From assembly GCA_902363135.1 (NCBI GenBank), contig CABIZF010000001.1:372001-436000 (forward strand): a stretch of 64,000 nucleotides of DNA. The letters are read 5' to 3'. The notes below the pieces were generated by a model. That model was not told where the DNA came from. It saw nothing but the letters and a program-made list of their open reading frames with translations, and made no database searches. The stretch is from Lachnospiraceae bacterium. GTDB lineage: Bacteria; Bacillota; Clostridia; Lachnospirales; Lachnospiraceae. This document shows, piece by piece, positions 54,399 through 63,571 of the stretch; within the stretch, counting starts at the first letter, position 1, and each line of letters begins with the position of its first letter. The translations under genes were made by a program, and so were the position numbers.

Positions 54399-55793
54399 AT
54401 GAATTTAAAGAGATACATCGGTGATCGCAAGTTTTATGCGATGGTACTGGCAATTGCGGTACCGATCATGGTTCAGAATGGAATTACGAATTTTGTTGCC
54501 ATGATCGACAATATTATGATCGGGCGGGTCGGGACGGAGCAGATGTCTGGCGTTGCAGTGGTCAATCAGTTGCTTTTTGTTTTTAATCTCAGTGTGTTTG
54601 GGATGCTCTCCGGCGCAGGGATTTTTGGCGCACAGTTTTTTGGAAGCGGCAATACCGAGGGCTTCCGCAACACATTTCGCTTCAAGCTGCTTTCCTGCTT
54701 TTTATTGACACTGGTCGGGATACTTCTGTTTCTGACGCAGGGTGAGCGGCTGATTATGCTTTATCTGCATGATGAGAGCGGCAGCGGGATGGTGGAGCTG
54801 ACTTTGAATTATGGCATGCGCTATCTGCGGATCATGCTGATCGGACTTGTGCCGTATACACTTGCCCAGATCTATGCAAGTACATTGCGGGAGACCGGAG
54901 AGACGGTCGCGCCGATGCGGGCAGGGATCATGGCGGTGGCTACAAATACGGTGCTTGATTATGTACTGATTTTTGGAATCGGAATCATCCCGGGCTTTGG
55001 TGTGGAGGGCGCGGCTGCGGCGACAGTCGTAGCGCGCTGCGTGGAGTGTGTCTTGATTGTGTCGTGGACGCATCGCCGGGCAGAGCGGTTTGCGTTCATC
55101 AGAGGCGTATATTGTTCGATGAAGGTGCCGGGCAGTCTTGCCGTAAAGATTCTGGTAAAGGGCTCTCCTTTGATGTTCAACGAATTTATATGGGCGCTTG
55201 GAATGGCGATGCTGGCACAGTGTTATTCCACGTATGGGCTGGAGGTCATCGCAGCACAGAATATTTCTTCTACGATCTCAAATGTATGCAACGTGATCTG
55301 GATCGCGATGGGAAATGCAATCGCAATCATCATCGGACAACTGCTCGGAGCAGGAAAGCTGGAAGAGGCAAAGGATACCGATCGCAAGCTGATCTTCTTT
55401 TCGGTGGCAAGCTGTTTTGGTATTGCGGTGTTGCTGGTCGGTCTGGCATTTGTCTTTCCGCATATTTATAATACGGAACAGAGCGTCCGTGCACTGGCGA
55501 CGCAGTTTATCCTGATCTCGGCAGTGATGATGCCGGCCCAGGCATTTTTAAATGCTTCTTATTTTACGATCCGTTCCGGAGGAAAGACCGGTATTACCTT
55601 TTTCTTTGATGGCGGTTTTATGTGGATATGCACGATTCCACTGGCGTTTGTTCTGAGCCGGTTTTCCGGTTTTCCGATTCTCGTGACATATCTGCTGTGT
55701 CAGATTCCGGATCTCATAAAATGTATGATCGGATATATTCTTGTAAAGAAAGGAATCTGGATCGAGAATTTGGTAGGGGCAGGAGAGAGCTGA
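54399..55793 (+). CDS. MATE-family multidrug exporter
   Basis: 464 residues with twelve predicted spans. MVLAIAVPIMVQNGITNFVA and IDNIMIGRVGTEQMSGVAVV are the standard MATE N-terminus, and the duplicated C-terminal half begins near PLMFNEFIWALGMAM. It exports cationic drugs or metabolites with a Na+ or H+ gradient. It starts 86 nt after the methyltransferase. Confidence 0.93.
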   Translation: MNLKRYIGDRKFYAMVLAIAVPIMVQNGITNFVAMIDNIMIGRVGTEQMSGVAVVNQLLFVFNLSVFGMLSGAGIFGAQFFGSGNTEGFRNTFRFKLLSCFLLTLVGILLFLTQGERLIMLYLHDESGSGMVELTLNYGMRYLRIMLIGLVPYTLAQIYASTLRETGETVAPMRAGIMAVATNTVLDYVLIFGIGIIPGFGVEGAAAATVVARCVECVLIVSWTHRRAERFAFIRGVYCSMKVPGSLAVKILVKGSPLMFNEFIWALGMAMLAQCYSTYGLEVIAAQNISSTISNVCNVIWIAMGNAIAIIIGQLLGAGKLEEAKDTDRKLIFFSVASCFGIAVLLVGLAFVFPHIYNTEQSVRALATQFILISAVMMPAQAFLNASYFTIRSGGKTGITFFFDGGFMWICTIPLAFVLSRFSGFPILVTYLLCQIPDLIKCMIGYILVKKGIWIENLVGAGES

Positions 55794-55869
55794 GGCGGAC
55801 CATAATTAAGAATGAATAAGAATCCTTCTCTGATTGAGGCAAAAGTGTCTCAGCCGGGGGAGGATTTTT

Positions 55870-55904
55870 TAACCGAATCAAGCAAGTCCCCTGCTTCAAT
55901 GGCG
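55870..55904. repeat. Dispersed structured repeat, copy F (type 2, truncated)
   Basis: AACCGAATCAAGCAAGTCCC and the following CTGCTTCAAT only, the left arm and half of hairpin 1. It sits directly behind GGATTTTTT, as copy G does behind a terminator T run. Confidence 0.75.
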
Positions 55905-55916
55905 TTTTTTTGTAAA

Positions 55917-55948
55917 ACAAAAAGCTCTCAGGAAAAACCTGAGAGCAG
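55917..55948 (-). terminator. Terminator of the tRNA-Gly cluster
   Basis: On the - strand GCTCTCAGG-TTTTT-CCTGAGAGC is followed by TTTTTGTTTT. It ends the three-gene tRNA transcript. Confidence 0.85.
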
Positions 55949-55951
55949 AAG

Positions 55952-56024
55952 AGCGACAGACGGGACTCGAACCCGCGACCTCCACCTTGGCAAGGTGGCG
56001 TACTACCAACTGTACTACTATCGC
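55952..56024 (-). tRNA. tRNA-Gly(GCC), copy 3 in transcription order
   Basis: 73 nt. The acceptor is GCGATAG/CTGTCGC (one G-T pair), the anticodon stem is CCACC/GGTGG with loop TTGCCAA (anticodon GCC), and the T arm holds GGTTCGAGTCC. CCA is not encoded. The sequence is identical to the other two copies. Confidence 0.95.
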
Positions 56025-56038
56025 ATATAAAATTGAAG

Positions 56039-56111
56039 AGCGACAGACGGGACTCGAACCCGCGACCTCCACCTTGGCAAGGTGGCGTACTACCAACTGT
56101 ACTACTATCGC
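56039..56111 (-). tRNA. tRNA-Gly(GCC), copy 2 in transcription order
   Basis: An identical 73-nt gene, separated from its neighbours by 14 and 15 nt of AT-rich spacer (ATATAAAATT). Confidence 0.95.
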
Positions 56112-56126
56112 ATATAAAATTAGAAG

Positions 56127-56199
56127 AGCGACAGACGGGACTCGAACCCGCGACCTCCACCTTGGCAAGGTGGCGTACTACCAACTGTACTACTATCGC
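56127..56199 (-). tRNA. tRNA-Gly(GCC), copy 1 in transcription order
   Basis: An identical 73-nt gene, first after the promoter at 56230-56258. Three perfect copies in a row raise gene dose for Gly GGC/GGT codons and show recent tandem duplication or gene conversion. Confidence 0.95.
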
Positions 56200-56229
56200 A
56201 TTTGACTGCCTGACTCGCAAGCAAGTAAT

Positions 56230-56258
56230 ACTATACTATGGATTTCGGAGACTGTCAA
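56230..56258 (-). promoter_or_regulatory. Promoter of the tRNA-Gly cluster
   Basis: On the - strand TTGACA (56258-56253), 17 nt, TATAGT (56235-56230). A near-consensus promoter, as expected for stable RNA. Confidence 0.85.
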
Positions 56259-56438
56259 TACTTTTTTGAAGTTTTTTTAATTTTTTTGTTTATCAGAACA
56301 ATTCACAAAATAAAACTTTATCAATCTGAAAAATTTGTCTCGTCAACAGGAAAAATCTGTGGTAGAATAACGATGATCGGTTTGGCGACGCAAGCCATAC
56401 CGAGACTAGGTCATAAGCACTAAAGGAGGAAATGAATT

Positions 56439-57407
56439 ATGGCATTAGTAACAACCACTGAAATGTTTAAGAAAGCCTACGATGGCGGCTATGCGATCGG
56501 TGCTTTCAACGTAAACAACATGGAAATCGTTCAGGGTATTACAGAAGCAGCCGGCGAGCTGAAGTCTCCGGTTATTCTGCAGGTTTCCAAGGGAGCAAGA
56601 GCTTATGCCAACCATACCTATCTGGTAAAGTTGGTTGAGGCTGCTGTAGCTGAGAATCCGGAGATCCCGATCGCTCTGCATCTGGATCACGGCGACAGCT
56701 TTGAGCTCTGCAAGAGCTGCATCGATGGCGGATTCACATCTGTCATGATCGACGCTTCTTCTAAGAGCTTCGAGGACAATATTGCTCTGACCAAGCAGGT
56801 TGTTGAGTACGCACATGCACATGGCGTAGTTGTTGAGGCTGAGCTGGGAACTCTGGCTGGTATCGAGGACGAGGTAGTCGTTGAGTCTGGCCATGAGAGC
56901 TATACACGTCCGGAAGAGGTTGAGGAGTTCGTAAGCAGAACAGGCTGCGATTCCCTGGCTATCGCAATCGGAACGAGCCATGGCGCTTACAAGTTCACAG
57001 CTGATCAGTGCACAAGAAATGCAGATGGCATCCTTGTTCCGCCACCACTTCGTTTCGACGTTCTGGAAGAGTGCATTAAGAGACTGCCGGGCTTCCCGAT
57101 CGTTCTTCATGGTTCTTCTTCTGTACCGCAGGATTTCGTTAAGATGATCAACCAGTACGGCGGAAATATGCCGGATGCAGTAGGTATTCCGGAGGATCAG
57201 CTGAGACAGGCTGCTAAGCTTGCCGTTTGCAAGATCAACATTGACTCTGATATCCGTCTGGCTATGACCGGAACAATCCGCAAGTACTTTGCTGAGCATC
57301 CGGATCACTTTGATCCGCGCCAGTACCTGAAGCCGGCTCGTCAGGCTGTTAAGGAAATGGTAGCTCACAAGATCGTCAATGTACTTGGCAGTGACGGAAA
57401 GGCTTGA
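56439..57407 (+). CDS. fba: Fructose-bisphosphate aldolase, class II
   Basis: 322 residues. The zinc and substrate segments IALHLDHGDSFELCKSCIDG and FTSVMIDASS, VEAELGTLAGIEDEVV, GTSHGAYKF and PIVLHGSSSVP are intact. It cleaves fructose-1,6-bisphosphate to triose phosphates, working with the PFP at 45766. The strong AAAGGAGGAAAT ribosome site and biased codons indicate high expression. It ends in a perfect terminator. Confidence 0.96.
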   Translation: MALVTTTEMFKKAYDGGYAIGAFNVNNMEIVQGITEAAGELKSPVILQVSKGARAYANHTYLVKLVEAAVAENPEIPIALHLDHGDSFELCKSCIDGGFTSVMIDASSKSFEDNIALTKQVVEYAHAHGVVVEAELGTLAGIEDEVVVESGHESYTRPEEVEEFVSRTGCDSLAIAIGTSHGAYKFTADQCTRNADGILVPPPLRFDVLEECIKRLPGFPIVLHGSSSVPQDFVKMINQYGGNMPDAVGIPEDQLRQAAKLAVCKINIDSDIRLAMTGTIRKYFAEHPDHFDPRQYLKPARQAVKEMVAHKIVNVLGSDGKA

Positions 57408-57460
57408 TGAATTCATAATTATTTGTATTCAGACAAGTATGCGGACGGCTGTTCGCATAT

Positions 57461-57496
57461 CCCCCGGCAGGAGCAATCCCGCCGGGGGATTTTTTA
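57461..57496 (+). terminator. Terminator of fba
   Basis: CCCCCGGC-(AGGAGCAATCCC)-GCCGGGGG followed by ATTTTTT. Repeat copy G begins inside or just after its T run. Confidence 0.88.
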
Positions 57497-57728
57497 ACCG
57501 AATCAAGCAAGTTCCCTGTTTCGATTGCGCAGAGCAATAAGCAGTGGATTGGGACTTGCTTGTATCAGGAGTGGTGCAAGCCACTCCTGATAAGCTGCGA
57601 AGCAGCATTCGGTTATGACATATCATAAGGAGGGACCCGCTTGCGGGAGGATTTCTTATGATCCTGCAAGTAGCGAAGCTAGACCCTGTCAGCAGAGCTG
57701 CAGGGATGGATTGCGAATATCCGCTTGA
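57495..57728. repeat. Dispersed structured repeat, copy G (type 2, full length with insertion)
   Basis: The outer stem is TAACCGAAT/ATTCGGTTA (57607-57615). Hairpin 1 is CAAGCAAGT...ACTTGCTTG, hairpin 2 TATCAGGAGTGG/CCACTCCTGATA, and hairpin 3 GCTGC-GAA-GCAGC. Between the outer arm and the tail lies an extra hairpin (ATCATAAG/CTTATGAT arms, about 57617-57664). The long tail GCAAGTAGCGAAGCTAGACC ends at TCCGCTTGAC. Confidence 0.9.
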
Positions 57729-57729
57729 C

Positions 57730-57790
57730 CCGAATCAAGCAAGTCCCCCGCTTCAAGTGCGCAGAGCAATAAGCAGTGGGTTGGGACTTG
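57730..57790. repeat. Dispersed structured repeat, copy H (type 2, truncated)
   Basis: CGAATCAAGCAAGTCCCCC, the hairpin 1 body and GGGACTTG directly after the end of copy G, so two elements stand head to tail. It stops inside hairpin 1. Confidence 0.85.
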
Positions 57791-57814
57791 GGAGAAAGAT
57801 TTTCGGAATAGCCC

Positions 57815-57843
57815 TTGCATTTTCCGTAAAATAGTGCTATGAT
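57815..57843 (+). promoter_or_regulatory. Promoter of the rimP-nusA-infB operon
   Basis: TTGCAT (57815-57820), 17 nt, TATGAT (57838-57843). It lies just after repeat copy H. Confidence 0.6.
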
Positions 57844-57870
57844 GGCAACGAAATAGATAAAACACGAACG

Positions 57871-57897
57871 TAAGAGTGGGCCGTTGGTCCACTCTTA
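57871..57897 (+). promoter_or_regulatory. Leader hairpin before rimP
   Basis: TAAGAGTGG pairs with CCACTCTTA over GGCCGTTGGT-type loop bases, followed by TTTGTG. Such a leader stem before rimP is common in Firmicutes and may be a feedback site for NusA or a weak attenuator. Confidence 0.55.
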
Positions 57898-57949
57898 TTT
57901 GTGAAAAAACCTTTTTCATGTTTCAGGAAAACCGGCAGGAGGATTGTGA

Positions 57950-58417
57950 ATGAGCAAGAGAGAGATCTACGAGCAGAAGACAGAAGAGCTGATCATGCCG
58001 CTGATCGAGCAGCATCAGTTCGAACTTGTGGATGTAGAGTATGTAAAGGAAGGCGGCAACTGGTATTTGCGGGCTTATATCGATAAGCCGGGCGGAATCA
58101 CCGTGGATGACTGTGAACTGGTCAGCAGAGCACTGAGTGATCTGCTGGATGAGCATGATTTTATCGAGGATGCGTACATTCTCGAAGTGAGCTCACCGGG
58201 ACTCGGACGGCCGCTGAAAAAGGATAAGGATTTTGCACGCAGCATCGGAGAAGAAGTAGATGTAAAGACGTTTCGGGCGATCCAGCATCAGAAAGACTTC
58301 ACCGGTATCCTGAAGGCATATGATAAGGAAAAGATTGTGTTGGAGCTGGAAGGCGGAGAAGAGATGACATTTGCCCGTGCGGATATTGCACTGGTACGTC
58401 TGGCGTTTGATTTTTAA
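57950..58417 (+). CDS. rimP: Ribosome maturation factor RimP
   Basis: 155 residues. FELVDVEYVKEGGNWYLRAY, then IDKPGGITVDDCELVSRALS, and YILEVSSPGLGRPLKKDKDF are the RimP signature. It helps assemble the 30S subunit. First gene of the conserved rimP-nusA-ylxR-ylxQ-infB-rbfA block. Confidence 0.96.
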   Translation: MSKREIYEQKTEELIMPLIEQHQFELVDVEYVKEGGNWYLRAYIDKPGGITVDDCELVSRALSDLLDEHDFIEDAYILEVSSPGLGRPLKKDKDFARSIGEEVDVKTFRAIQHQKDFTGILKAYDKEKIVLELEGGEEMTFARADIALVRLAFDF

Positions 58418-58440
58418 CATACAGGGAGGATGATAAGAAA

Positions 58441-59637
58441 ATGAACAGCGAGTTATTCGAGGCGCTTGAAGTGCTCGAAAAGGAAAAAAATATCAGCAAG
58501 GATACATTGCTCGACGCGATCAAGCAGTCACTGCTGCAGGCATGCAAGAATCATTATGGAAGAAATGAGGCTAATAATGTAGTAGTAAATATTGATCCGA
58601 AGACCTGTGAGTTCGAGATTTATGCGGAAAAGCGGGTGGTAGATGTCGTGGAAGATGATCTGGAGGAGATCAGCTTGGCAGATGCACGCATGAAGGATCC
58701 AAGATACGAGCTCGGCGATATCGTGCGCGTGGATATCAAGTCCAAGGAGTTTGGACGTATCGCGACGCAGAATGCGAAGAATGTCATCCTTCAGAAGATC
58801 CGTGAGGAAGAGCGCAAGGTGCTGTTCGAGGAATATTATGAGAAGGAAAAGGATATCGTGACCGGTATCGTACAGCGTTATGTCGGACGTAACGTCAGTG
58901 TGAACCTCGGCAAGGTAGATGCGATGCTCAACAGCGAGGAGATGATTCGCGGCGAGGTATATCATCCGACCCAGCGTATCAAGGTGTATGTACTGGAAGT
59001 AAAAGATACGCCGAAGGGACCGAAGGTACTCGTATCCCGGACACATCCGGAATTTGTAAAGCGGCTCTTCGAGGAAGAGGTGACGGAGGTACACGACGGT
59101 ATTGTAGAGATCAAAAGCATTGCGCGTGAGGCAGGCAGCCGTACGAAGATCGCAGTATGGTCCAACAATCCGGACGTTGATCCGGTCGGAGCATGCGTCG
59201 GCGTGAACGGTGCACGTGTCAATGCGGTAGTCGACGAGCTGAACGGAGAGAAGATTGATATCATCAACTGGGATGAGAATCCGGCACTTCTGATTGAGAA
59301 TGCTTTGAGCCCGGCCAAGGTTATCTACGTGCTGGCGGATCCGGATGAGAAGACGGCGAAGGTCGTTGTTCCGGATTATCAGCTCTCTCTTGCAATCGGC
59401 AAGGAAGGACAGAACGCAAGACTTGCGGCACGTCTGACTGGCTTCAAGATCGATATCAAGAGTGAGACGCAGGCACGTGAATCCGGTGATCTTCTGGAAT
59501 ACGAAGAGGATTATTACGAGGATGAGAATGAGGACGAGGATTCTCACGATGAGAGCTCTGAGGAGGTTGCAGAGGGAACAGAAGAGGAGTCTGAGTCTGT
59601 GACAGAGGATGCGTCTGCAGACGACGATCAGGAGTAA
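58441..59637 (+). CDS. nusA: Transcription termination/antitermination factor NusA
   Basis: 398 residues. The N-terminal RNA polymerase-binding domain ([20 protein letters not shown]), an S1 domain around 130-200, and KH domains with [20 protein letters not shown] and [20 protein letters not shown] are present. An about 45-residue, very acidic tail ([20 protein letters not shown]) follows. It controls pausing and termination. Confidence 0.96.
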   Translation: MNSELFEALEVLEKEKNISKDTLLDAIKQSLLQACKNHYGRNEANNVVVNIDPKTCEFEIYAEKRVVDVVEDDLEEISLADARMKDPRYELGDIVRVDIKSKEFGRIATQNAKNVILQKIREEERKVLFEEYYEKEKDIVTGIVQRYVGRNVSVNLGKVDAMLNSEEMIRGEVYHPTQRIKVYVLEVKDTPKGPKVLVSRTHPEFVKRLFEEEVTEVHDGIVEIKSIAREAGSRTKIAVWSNNPDVDPVGACVGVNGARVNAVVDELNGEKIDIINWDENPALLIENALSPAKVIYVLADPDEKTAKVVVPDYQLSLAIGKEGQNARLAARLTGFKIDIKSETQARESGDLLEYEEDYYEDENEDEDSHDESSEEVAEGTEEESESVTEDASADDDQE

Positions 59638-59639
59638 GT

Positions 59640-59921
59640 ATGGCAGTACCGGCAAAGAAGATTCCGCTGCGCAAGTGCACGGGATGTCAGGAAATGAAAC
59701 AGAAAAAGGATATGATGCGGGTTCTTAAAACCGCCGAGGGCCAGATTGTGTTAGATACGACCGGAAGGAAAAATGGAAGAGGCGCTTATCTGTGCCGTTC
59801 CATGAGCTGCTTCGAACAGGCCGTAAAGAACAAAGGCCTAGAGCGGTCACTGAAGGTGAAGGTGCCGGAGGAGACATATGAGAGCCTGAAAAAGGAGATT
59901 GAAGCTTTTGAAAAGAGATAG
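59640..59921 (+). CDS. ylxR: YlxR-family (DUF448) nucleic-acid binding protein
   Basis: 93 residues. IPLRKCTGCQEMKQKKDMMR and GRKNGRGAYLCRSMSCFEQA are the family marks. A small RNA-binding protein found between nusA and infB; some members act as regulators of rnpB or of glucose-responsive genes. It starts 2 nt after nusA. Confidence 0.92.
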   Translation: MAVPAKKIPLRKCTGCQEMKQKKDMMRVLKTAEGQIVLDTTGRKNGRGAYLCRSMSCFEQAVKNKGLERSLKVKVPEETYESLKKEIEAFEKR

Positions 59922-60267
59922 CGTATTATCGCTTATCAGTATTGCGAAGAAGGCAGGTAAAATCGCATCCGGTGAGTTTCAGACAGAGACTGCGGTAAAG
60001 TCCCAAAGAGCCTTTCTGGTGATTGTATCCGAAGAGGCGTCGGAAAATACCGCGAAGAAATTTCGAAATATGTGCGAGTTTTATGAGACCCCCATTTACT
60101 TTTATGGAGAAAAGGAAGCACTGGGGGCAGCGATCGGATGCGAATTTCGTGCATCGTTGGCTGTGCTGGATCAGGGGCTTTCCGGTTCCATACAGAAAAA
60201 GCTGGAACAGGCAGGTATAAAAAATGGAAACGGAGGGCATAAAAATGGCGACGATCAGAGAGCATGA
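59908..60267 (+). CDS. ylxQ: L7Ae-family ribosomal protein-like YlxQ
   Basis: About 119 residues from TTG 59908, 10 nt after AAAGGAG; the frame is open from TTG 59899. [20 protein letters not shown] and [20 protein letters not shown] show the L7Ae/L30e fold, which binds kink-turn RNA. It overlaps ylxR by 14 nt and infB by 23 nt. Confidence 0.9.
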   Translation: MKRDSVLSLISIAKKAGKIASGEFQTETAVKSQRAFLVIVSEEASENTAKKFRNMCEFYETPIYFYGEKEALGAAIGCEFRASLAVLDQGLSGSIQKKLEQAGIKNGNGGHKNGDDQRA

Positions 60268-63082
60268 GCCTGCAGAGGGGCTTCGGAAAGAGAATAGGGA
60301 AATATCGGCAAAGATGAAGGAGGATGAGCAGATGCAGAAGGATACAGATGCAGAGAAGAGAACGGAGGCGACTGAGGCAGGGGCACAGCCGCCGAAAAAG
60401 AAAAATATTATACAGGTGTTCCGTCCTCAGAACAGTAAGACCGGCATGGTAAAGCCAGGAGCGAGACCGAAACCGCAGGGCACAGGCAAGCAGGGCGCAA
60501 AGCCGGCAGCAAAGGCAGAGAACACGCCGAAGGAGACGACTTTGGAAAAGGCTCCGGAAAAGGTGGCTGAGACAGCGAAGACTCCGGAGACAAAGGCAGC
60601 TGCACCGGCAAAGGCAGCTGAGACGGCCGCAAAGCCGCAGGGCACCGGCGCGAGACCGCAGGGCGACCGTGTACAAGGCAGCAGACCGCAGAGCGACCGT
60701 GCAAGAGTACAGAGTGACCGCGCGCAGAGCGGTGGAAGAAGCCAGAACGGTGGACGCTCTTATGACGGCCAGGGAAGAAGTCAGGGCGGTGGACGCTCCA
60801 ATGACGGTCAGGGAAGAAGCCAGGGCGGTGGACGCTCCTATGACGGCCAGGGGAGAAGCCAGAACGGTGGACGCTCCTATGACGGCCAGGGAAGAAGCCA
60901 GGGCGGTGGACGCTCCTATGACGGTCAGGGAAGAAGCCAGGGCGGCGGACGTTCCTATGACGGTCAGGGAAGAAGCCAGGGCGGCGGACGCTCCTATGAC
61001 GGCCAGGGAAGAAGCCAGGGCGGCGGACGCTCCTATGACGGTCAGGGAAGAAGCCAGGGCGGTGGACGCTCCTTTGATGGACAGGGAAGAGGCCAGGGCG
61101 GAAGAGGCCAGAATGGTGCAAGTATTCCAAAGGCGCCGACTGAGTCCAAACCGCTGGAGAAGGAGAGCAGAAAGCGCACCGAGCGTGGCGACCGCAACCG
61201 TGTGGAGAAGGGTGAGAAGCTCGAGCGGATGGAAAAGAACCAGAGCGGACGTCCGAACCAGAAGGGCGGAAAGAAGCCACAGGCTCCGGCAAAGCCGCCG
61301 GTACAGAAGCAGGAGAAGCCGGAGGATACGATCCGTACAATCACAATCCCGGAGAAGCTGACGATCAGCGAGCTCGGTGAGGCAATGAAGGTACAGCCGG
61401 CACAGATTGTAAAGAAGCTGTTCCTGCAGGGTACGATGGTGACGGTCAACCAGGAGATTGAATTTGATAAGGCAGAGGAGATCGCACTGGAGTTCAACTG
61501 CATCTGTGAGAAAGAAGTGAAGGTCGATGTGATCGAGGAGCTTCTGAAAGAGGATGAGGATCCGGAGGAGTCACTTGTATCCCGTCCGCCAGTCGTATGT
61601 GTCATGGGTCACGTTGACCATGGTAAGACATCCCTGCTGGATGCAATCCGTGACACGCATGTCATCGACCGTGAGGCAGGCGGAATCACACAGCACATCG
61701 GTGCGTACGTTGTATCCATCAACGGACAGAAGATCACCTTCCTGGATACGCCGGGTCATGAGGCATTTACTGCAATGCGTATGCGTGGTGCAAATTCTAC
61801 AGATATTGCGATTCTGGTCGTGGCGGCAGACGACGGCGTGATGCCACAGACGCTTGAGGCGATCAGCCATGCAAAAGCAGCCGGTATCGAGATCATTGTG
61901 GCGATCAACAAGATTGATAAGCCGAGTGCGAATATCGACCGTGTAAAGCAGGAGCTCTCTGAGCAGGGTCTGATTCCGGAGGACTGGGGCGGAAGCACGA
62001 TCTGTGTGCCGGTATCCGCACACACACACGAGGGTATCGAGAACCTCCTGGAGATGATTCTTCTGACAGCAGAGGTTGCAGAGCTGAAGGCGAATCCAAA
62101 CCGCCGCGCAAGAGGTCTTGTCATTGAGGCAGAGCTTGATAAGGGTAAGGGACCGGTTGCGACGGTTCTGGTACAGAAGGGTACGCTGCATGTCGGTGAT
62201 CCGATCGCGGCAGGTGCCTGCCACGGTAAGGTACGTGCGATGATGGATGATAAGGGACGCCGTGTCAAAGAGGCAGGCCCGTCTACTCCGGTCGAGATCC
62301 TCGGACTTTCTGATGTGCCAAACGCAGGCGAAATCTTTATGGCGATGGAGAATGAGAAAGAGGCGAGAAGTTTTGCGGAGACCTTCATCAGTGAGGGCCG
62401 TGAGCGGATGCTGGAGGAGACAAAGTCAAGAATGTCTCTGGATGATCTGTTCTCCCAGATTCAGGCAGGCAACCTTAAAGAGCTGGATATTATCGTCAAG
62501 GCTGATGTTCAGGGTTCCGTAGAGGCAGTTAAGCAGAGCCTTTTGAAGCTGTCCAATGAAGAGGTGGTCGTAAAGATTATCCACGGCGGTGTCGGCGCGA
62601 TCAATGAGTCAGATGTCATTCTGGCATCGACCTCGAATGCGATCATTATCGGATTCAATGTGCGTCCGGATGCGACAGCAAAGGCGACCGCGGAGCGGGA
62701 AGGCGTCGATGTACGTCTGTACCGTGTCATCTACGATGCGATCGCAGATGTCGAGGCGGCAATGAAGGGCATGCTCGATCCGGTATACGAGGAAAAGGTG
62801 ATCGGCCATGCGGAAGTGCGTCAGACCTTCAAGGCATCCGGCGTCGGCACGATCGCAGGCTCCTATGTGCTGGATGGTACATTCCAGCGAGGCTGCAAGG
62901 TACGTATCACGAGAGAGGGCAAGCAGATTTACGAGGGAGCGCTTGCATCTCTGAAGCGTTTCAAGGACGACGTAAAGGAAGTCAAGTCTGGCTACGAGTG
63001 CGGACTTGTATTTGAGAAATTTAATGATATTCAGGAGATGGATATCGTAGAAGCATATATTATGGTAGAGGTTCCGAGATAG
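60245..63082 (+). CDS. infB: Translation initiation factor IF-2 with repeat-rich N-terminus
   Basis: 945 residues from ATG 60245 with GGAGGG upstream. The N-terminal about 160 residues are Lys/Ala/Pro-rich and degenerate. A nine-fold 13-residue Gly/Arg/Ser-rich repeat follows (about 163-280), then an IF2_N domain ([20 protein letters not shown]). The GTPase core has [20 protein letters not shown] and INKID, and the C-terminal domains that bind fMet-tRNA follow. The core is normal; the repeat makes it longer than usual. Confidence 0.96.
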   Translation: MATIREHEPAEGLRKENREISAKMKEDEQMQKDTDAEKRTEATEAGAQPPKKKNIIQVFRPQNSKTGMVKPGARPKPQGTGKQGAKPAAKAENTPKETTLEKAPEKVAETAKTPETKAAAPAKAAETAAKPQGTGARPQGDRVQGSRPQSDRARVQSDRAQSGGRSQNGGRSYDGQGRSQGGGRSNDGQGRSQGGGRSYDGQGRSQNGGRSYDGQGRSQGGGRSYDGQGRSQGGGRSYDGQGRSQGGGRSYDGQGRSQGGGRSYDGQGRSQGGGRSFDGQGRGQGGRGQNGASIPKAPTESKPLEKESRKRTERGDRNRVEKGEKLERMEKNQSGRPNQKGGKKPQAPAKPPVQKQEKPEDTIRTITIPEKLTISELGEAMKVQPAQIVKKLFLQGTMVTVNQEIEFDKAEEIALEFNCICEKEVKVDVIEELLKEDEDPEESLVSRPPVVCVMGHVDHGKTSLLDAIRDTHVIDREAGGITQHIGAYVVSINGQKITFLDTPGHEAFTAMRMRGANSTDIAILVVAADDGVMPQTLEAISHAKAAGIEIIVAINKIDKPSANIDRVKQELSEQGLIPEDWGGSTICVPVSAHTHEGIENLLEMILLTAEVAELKANPNRRARGLVIEAELDKGKGPVATVLVQKGTLHVGDPIAAGACHGKVRAMMDDKGRRVKEAGPSTPVEILGLSDVPNAGEIFMAMENEKEARSFAETFISEGRERMLEETKSRMSLDDLFSQIQAGNLKELDIIVKADVQGSVEAVKQSLLKLSNEEVVVKIIHGGVGAINESDVILASTSNAIIIGFNVRPDATAKATAEREGVDVRLYRVIYDAIADVEAAMKGMLDPVYEEKVIGHAEVRQTFKASGVGTIAGSYVLDGTFQRGCKVRITREGKQIYEGALASLKRFKDDVKEVKSGYECGLVFEKFNDIQEMDIVEAYIMVEVPR
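60733..61083 (+). repeat. 39-bp tandem repeat inside infB
   Basis: Nine full units of 39 bp encoding [13 protein letters not shown] with Asn/Gly and Tyr/Phe/Asn variants, plus a partial tenth. The differences between units are mostly synonymous. It keeps the frame, so copy number can change without breaking the protein. Confidence 0.92.
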
Positions 63083-63175
63083 CCTCTGTGCTATTGCTTC
63101 CTGGCGTGCAGCCATCCGGAGAGATACCGGATGGCTGTACGTGGAAGTGGCAGCGAATGGAAGAAAGGGATATCT

Positions 63176-63571
63176 ATGAGAAAAAACAGTATTAAAAATA
63201 CGCGGATCAACGGTGAGGTGCAAAAGGAGCTTTCCGTGATCATTCAAAATGAGATCAAGGACCCGCGGATTGCACCGATGACCTCGGTAGTAGCGGTAGA
63301 AGTGGCGCCGGATCTGAAGACATGCAAGGCATATATTTCCGTGCTTGGTAATGAGGAGGCTGCACAGAACACGCTGGCAGGCTTAAAGAGCGCAGAGGGA
63401 TACATTCGCCGTCAGCTGGCGCGTACGGTAAATCTTCGAAACACGCCGGAGATCCGTTTTATTCTGGATCAGTCGATTGAATACGGCGTGACGATGACAA
63501 AGCTGATTGACGATGTACTGAAGACAGAACGAAGAGATGAGGGAGAGCATGAACAGGACGCTGAAGCTTGA
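63176..63571 (+). CDS. rbfA: Ribosome-binding factor A
   Basis: 131 residues from ATG 63176 behind AGAAAGGGA; the frame is open from 63131. INGEVQKELSVIIQNEIKDP and the end IRFILDQSIEYGVTMTKLID match RbfA, the cold-shock 30S maturation factor. It overlaps the next gene by 23 nt. Confidence 0.94.
   Translation: MRKNSIKNTRINGEVQKELSVIIQNEIKDPRIAPMTSVVAVEVAPDLKTCKAYISVLGNEEAAQNTLAGLKSAEGYIRRQLARTVNLRNTPEIRFILDQSIEYGVTMTKLIDDVLKTERRDEGEHEQDAEA

Noticed and set aside
55714..56269. Open frames over the tRNA-Gly cluster
   Set aside because: They are translations of three identical tRNA genes (repeated TGLEPATSTLARW-like peptides), not proteins.
56445..57416. A 323-codon open frame antisense to fba
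   Set aside because: A shadow of the strong codon bias of fba on the other strand. It has no ribosome site and no protein-like pattern.
58528..59655. A 375-codon open frame antisense to nusA
   Set aside because: Same cause as for fba. The Leu/Arg/Ile-rich composition mirrors nusA codons.
60733..61083. CRISPR array
   Set aside because: The repeat units are contiguous 39-bp coding units without unique spacers, and there are no cas genes.
60408..61361. Long open frames on both strands over the infB repeat
   Set aside because: They arise from the 39-bp repeat keeping all frames open. Their peptides are Arg/Pro/Ser repeats and no ribosome sites are present.
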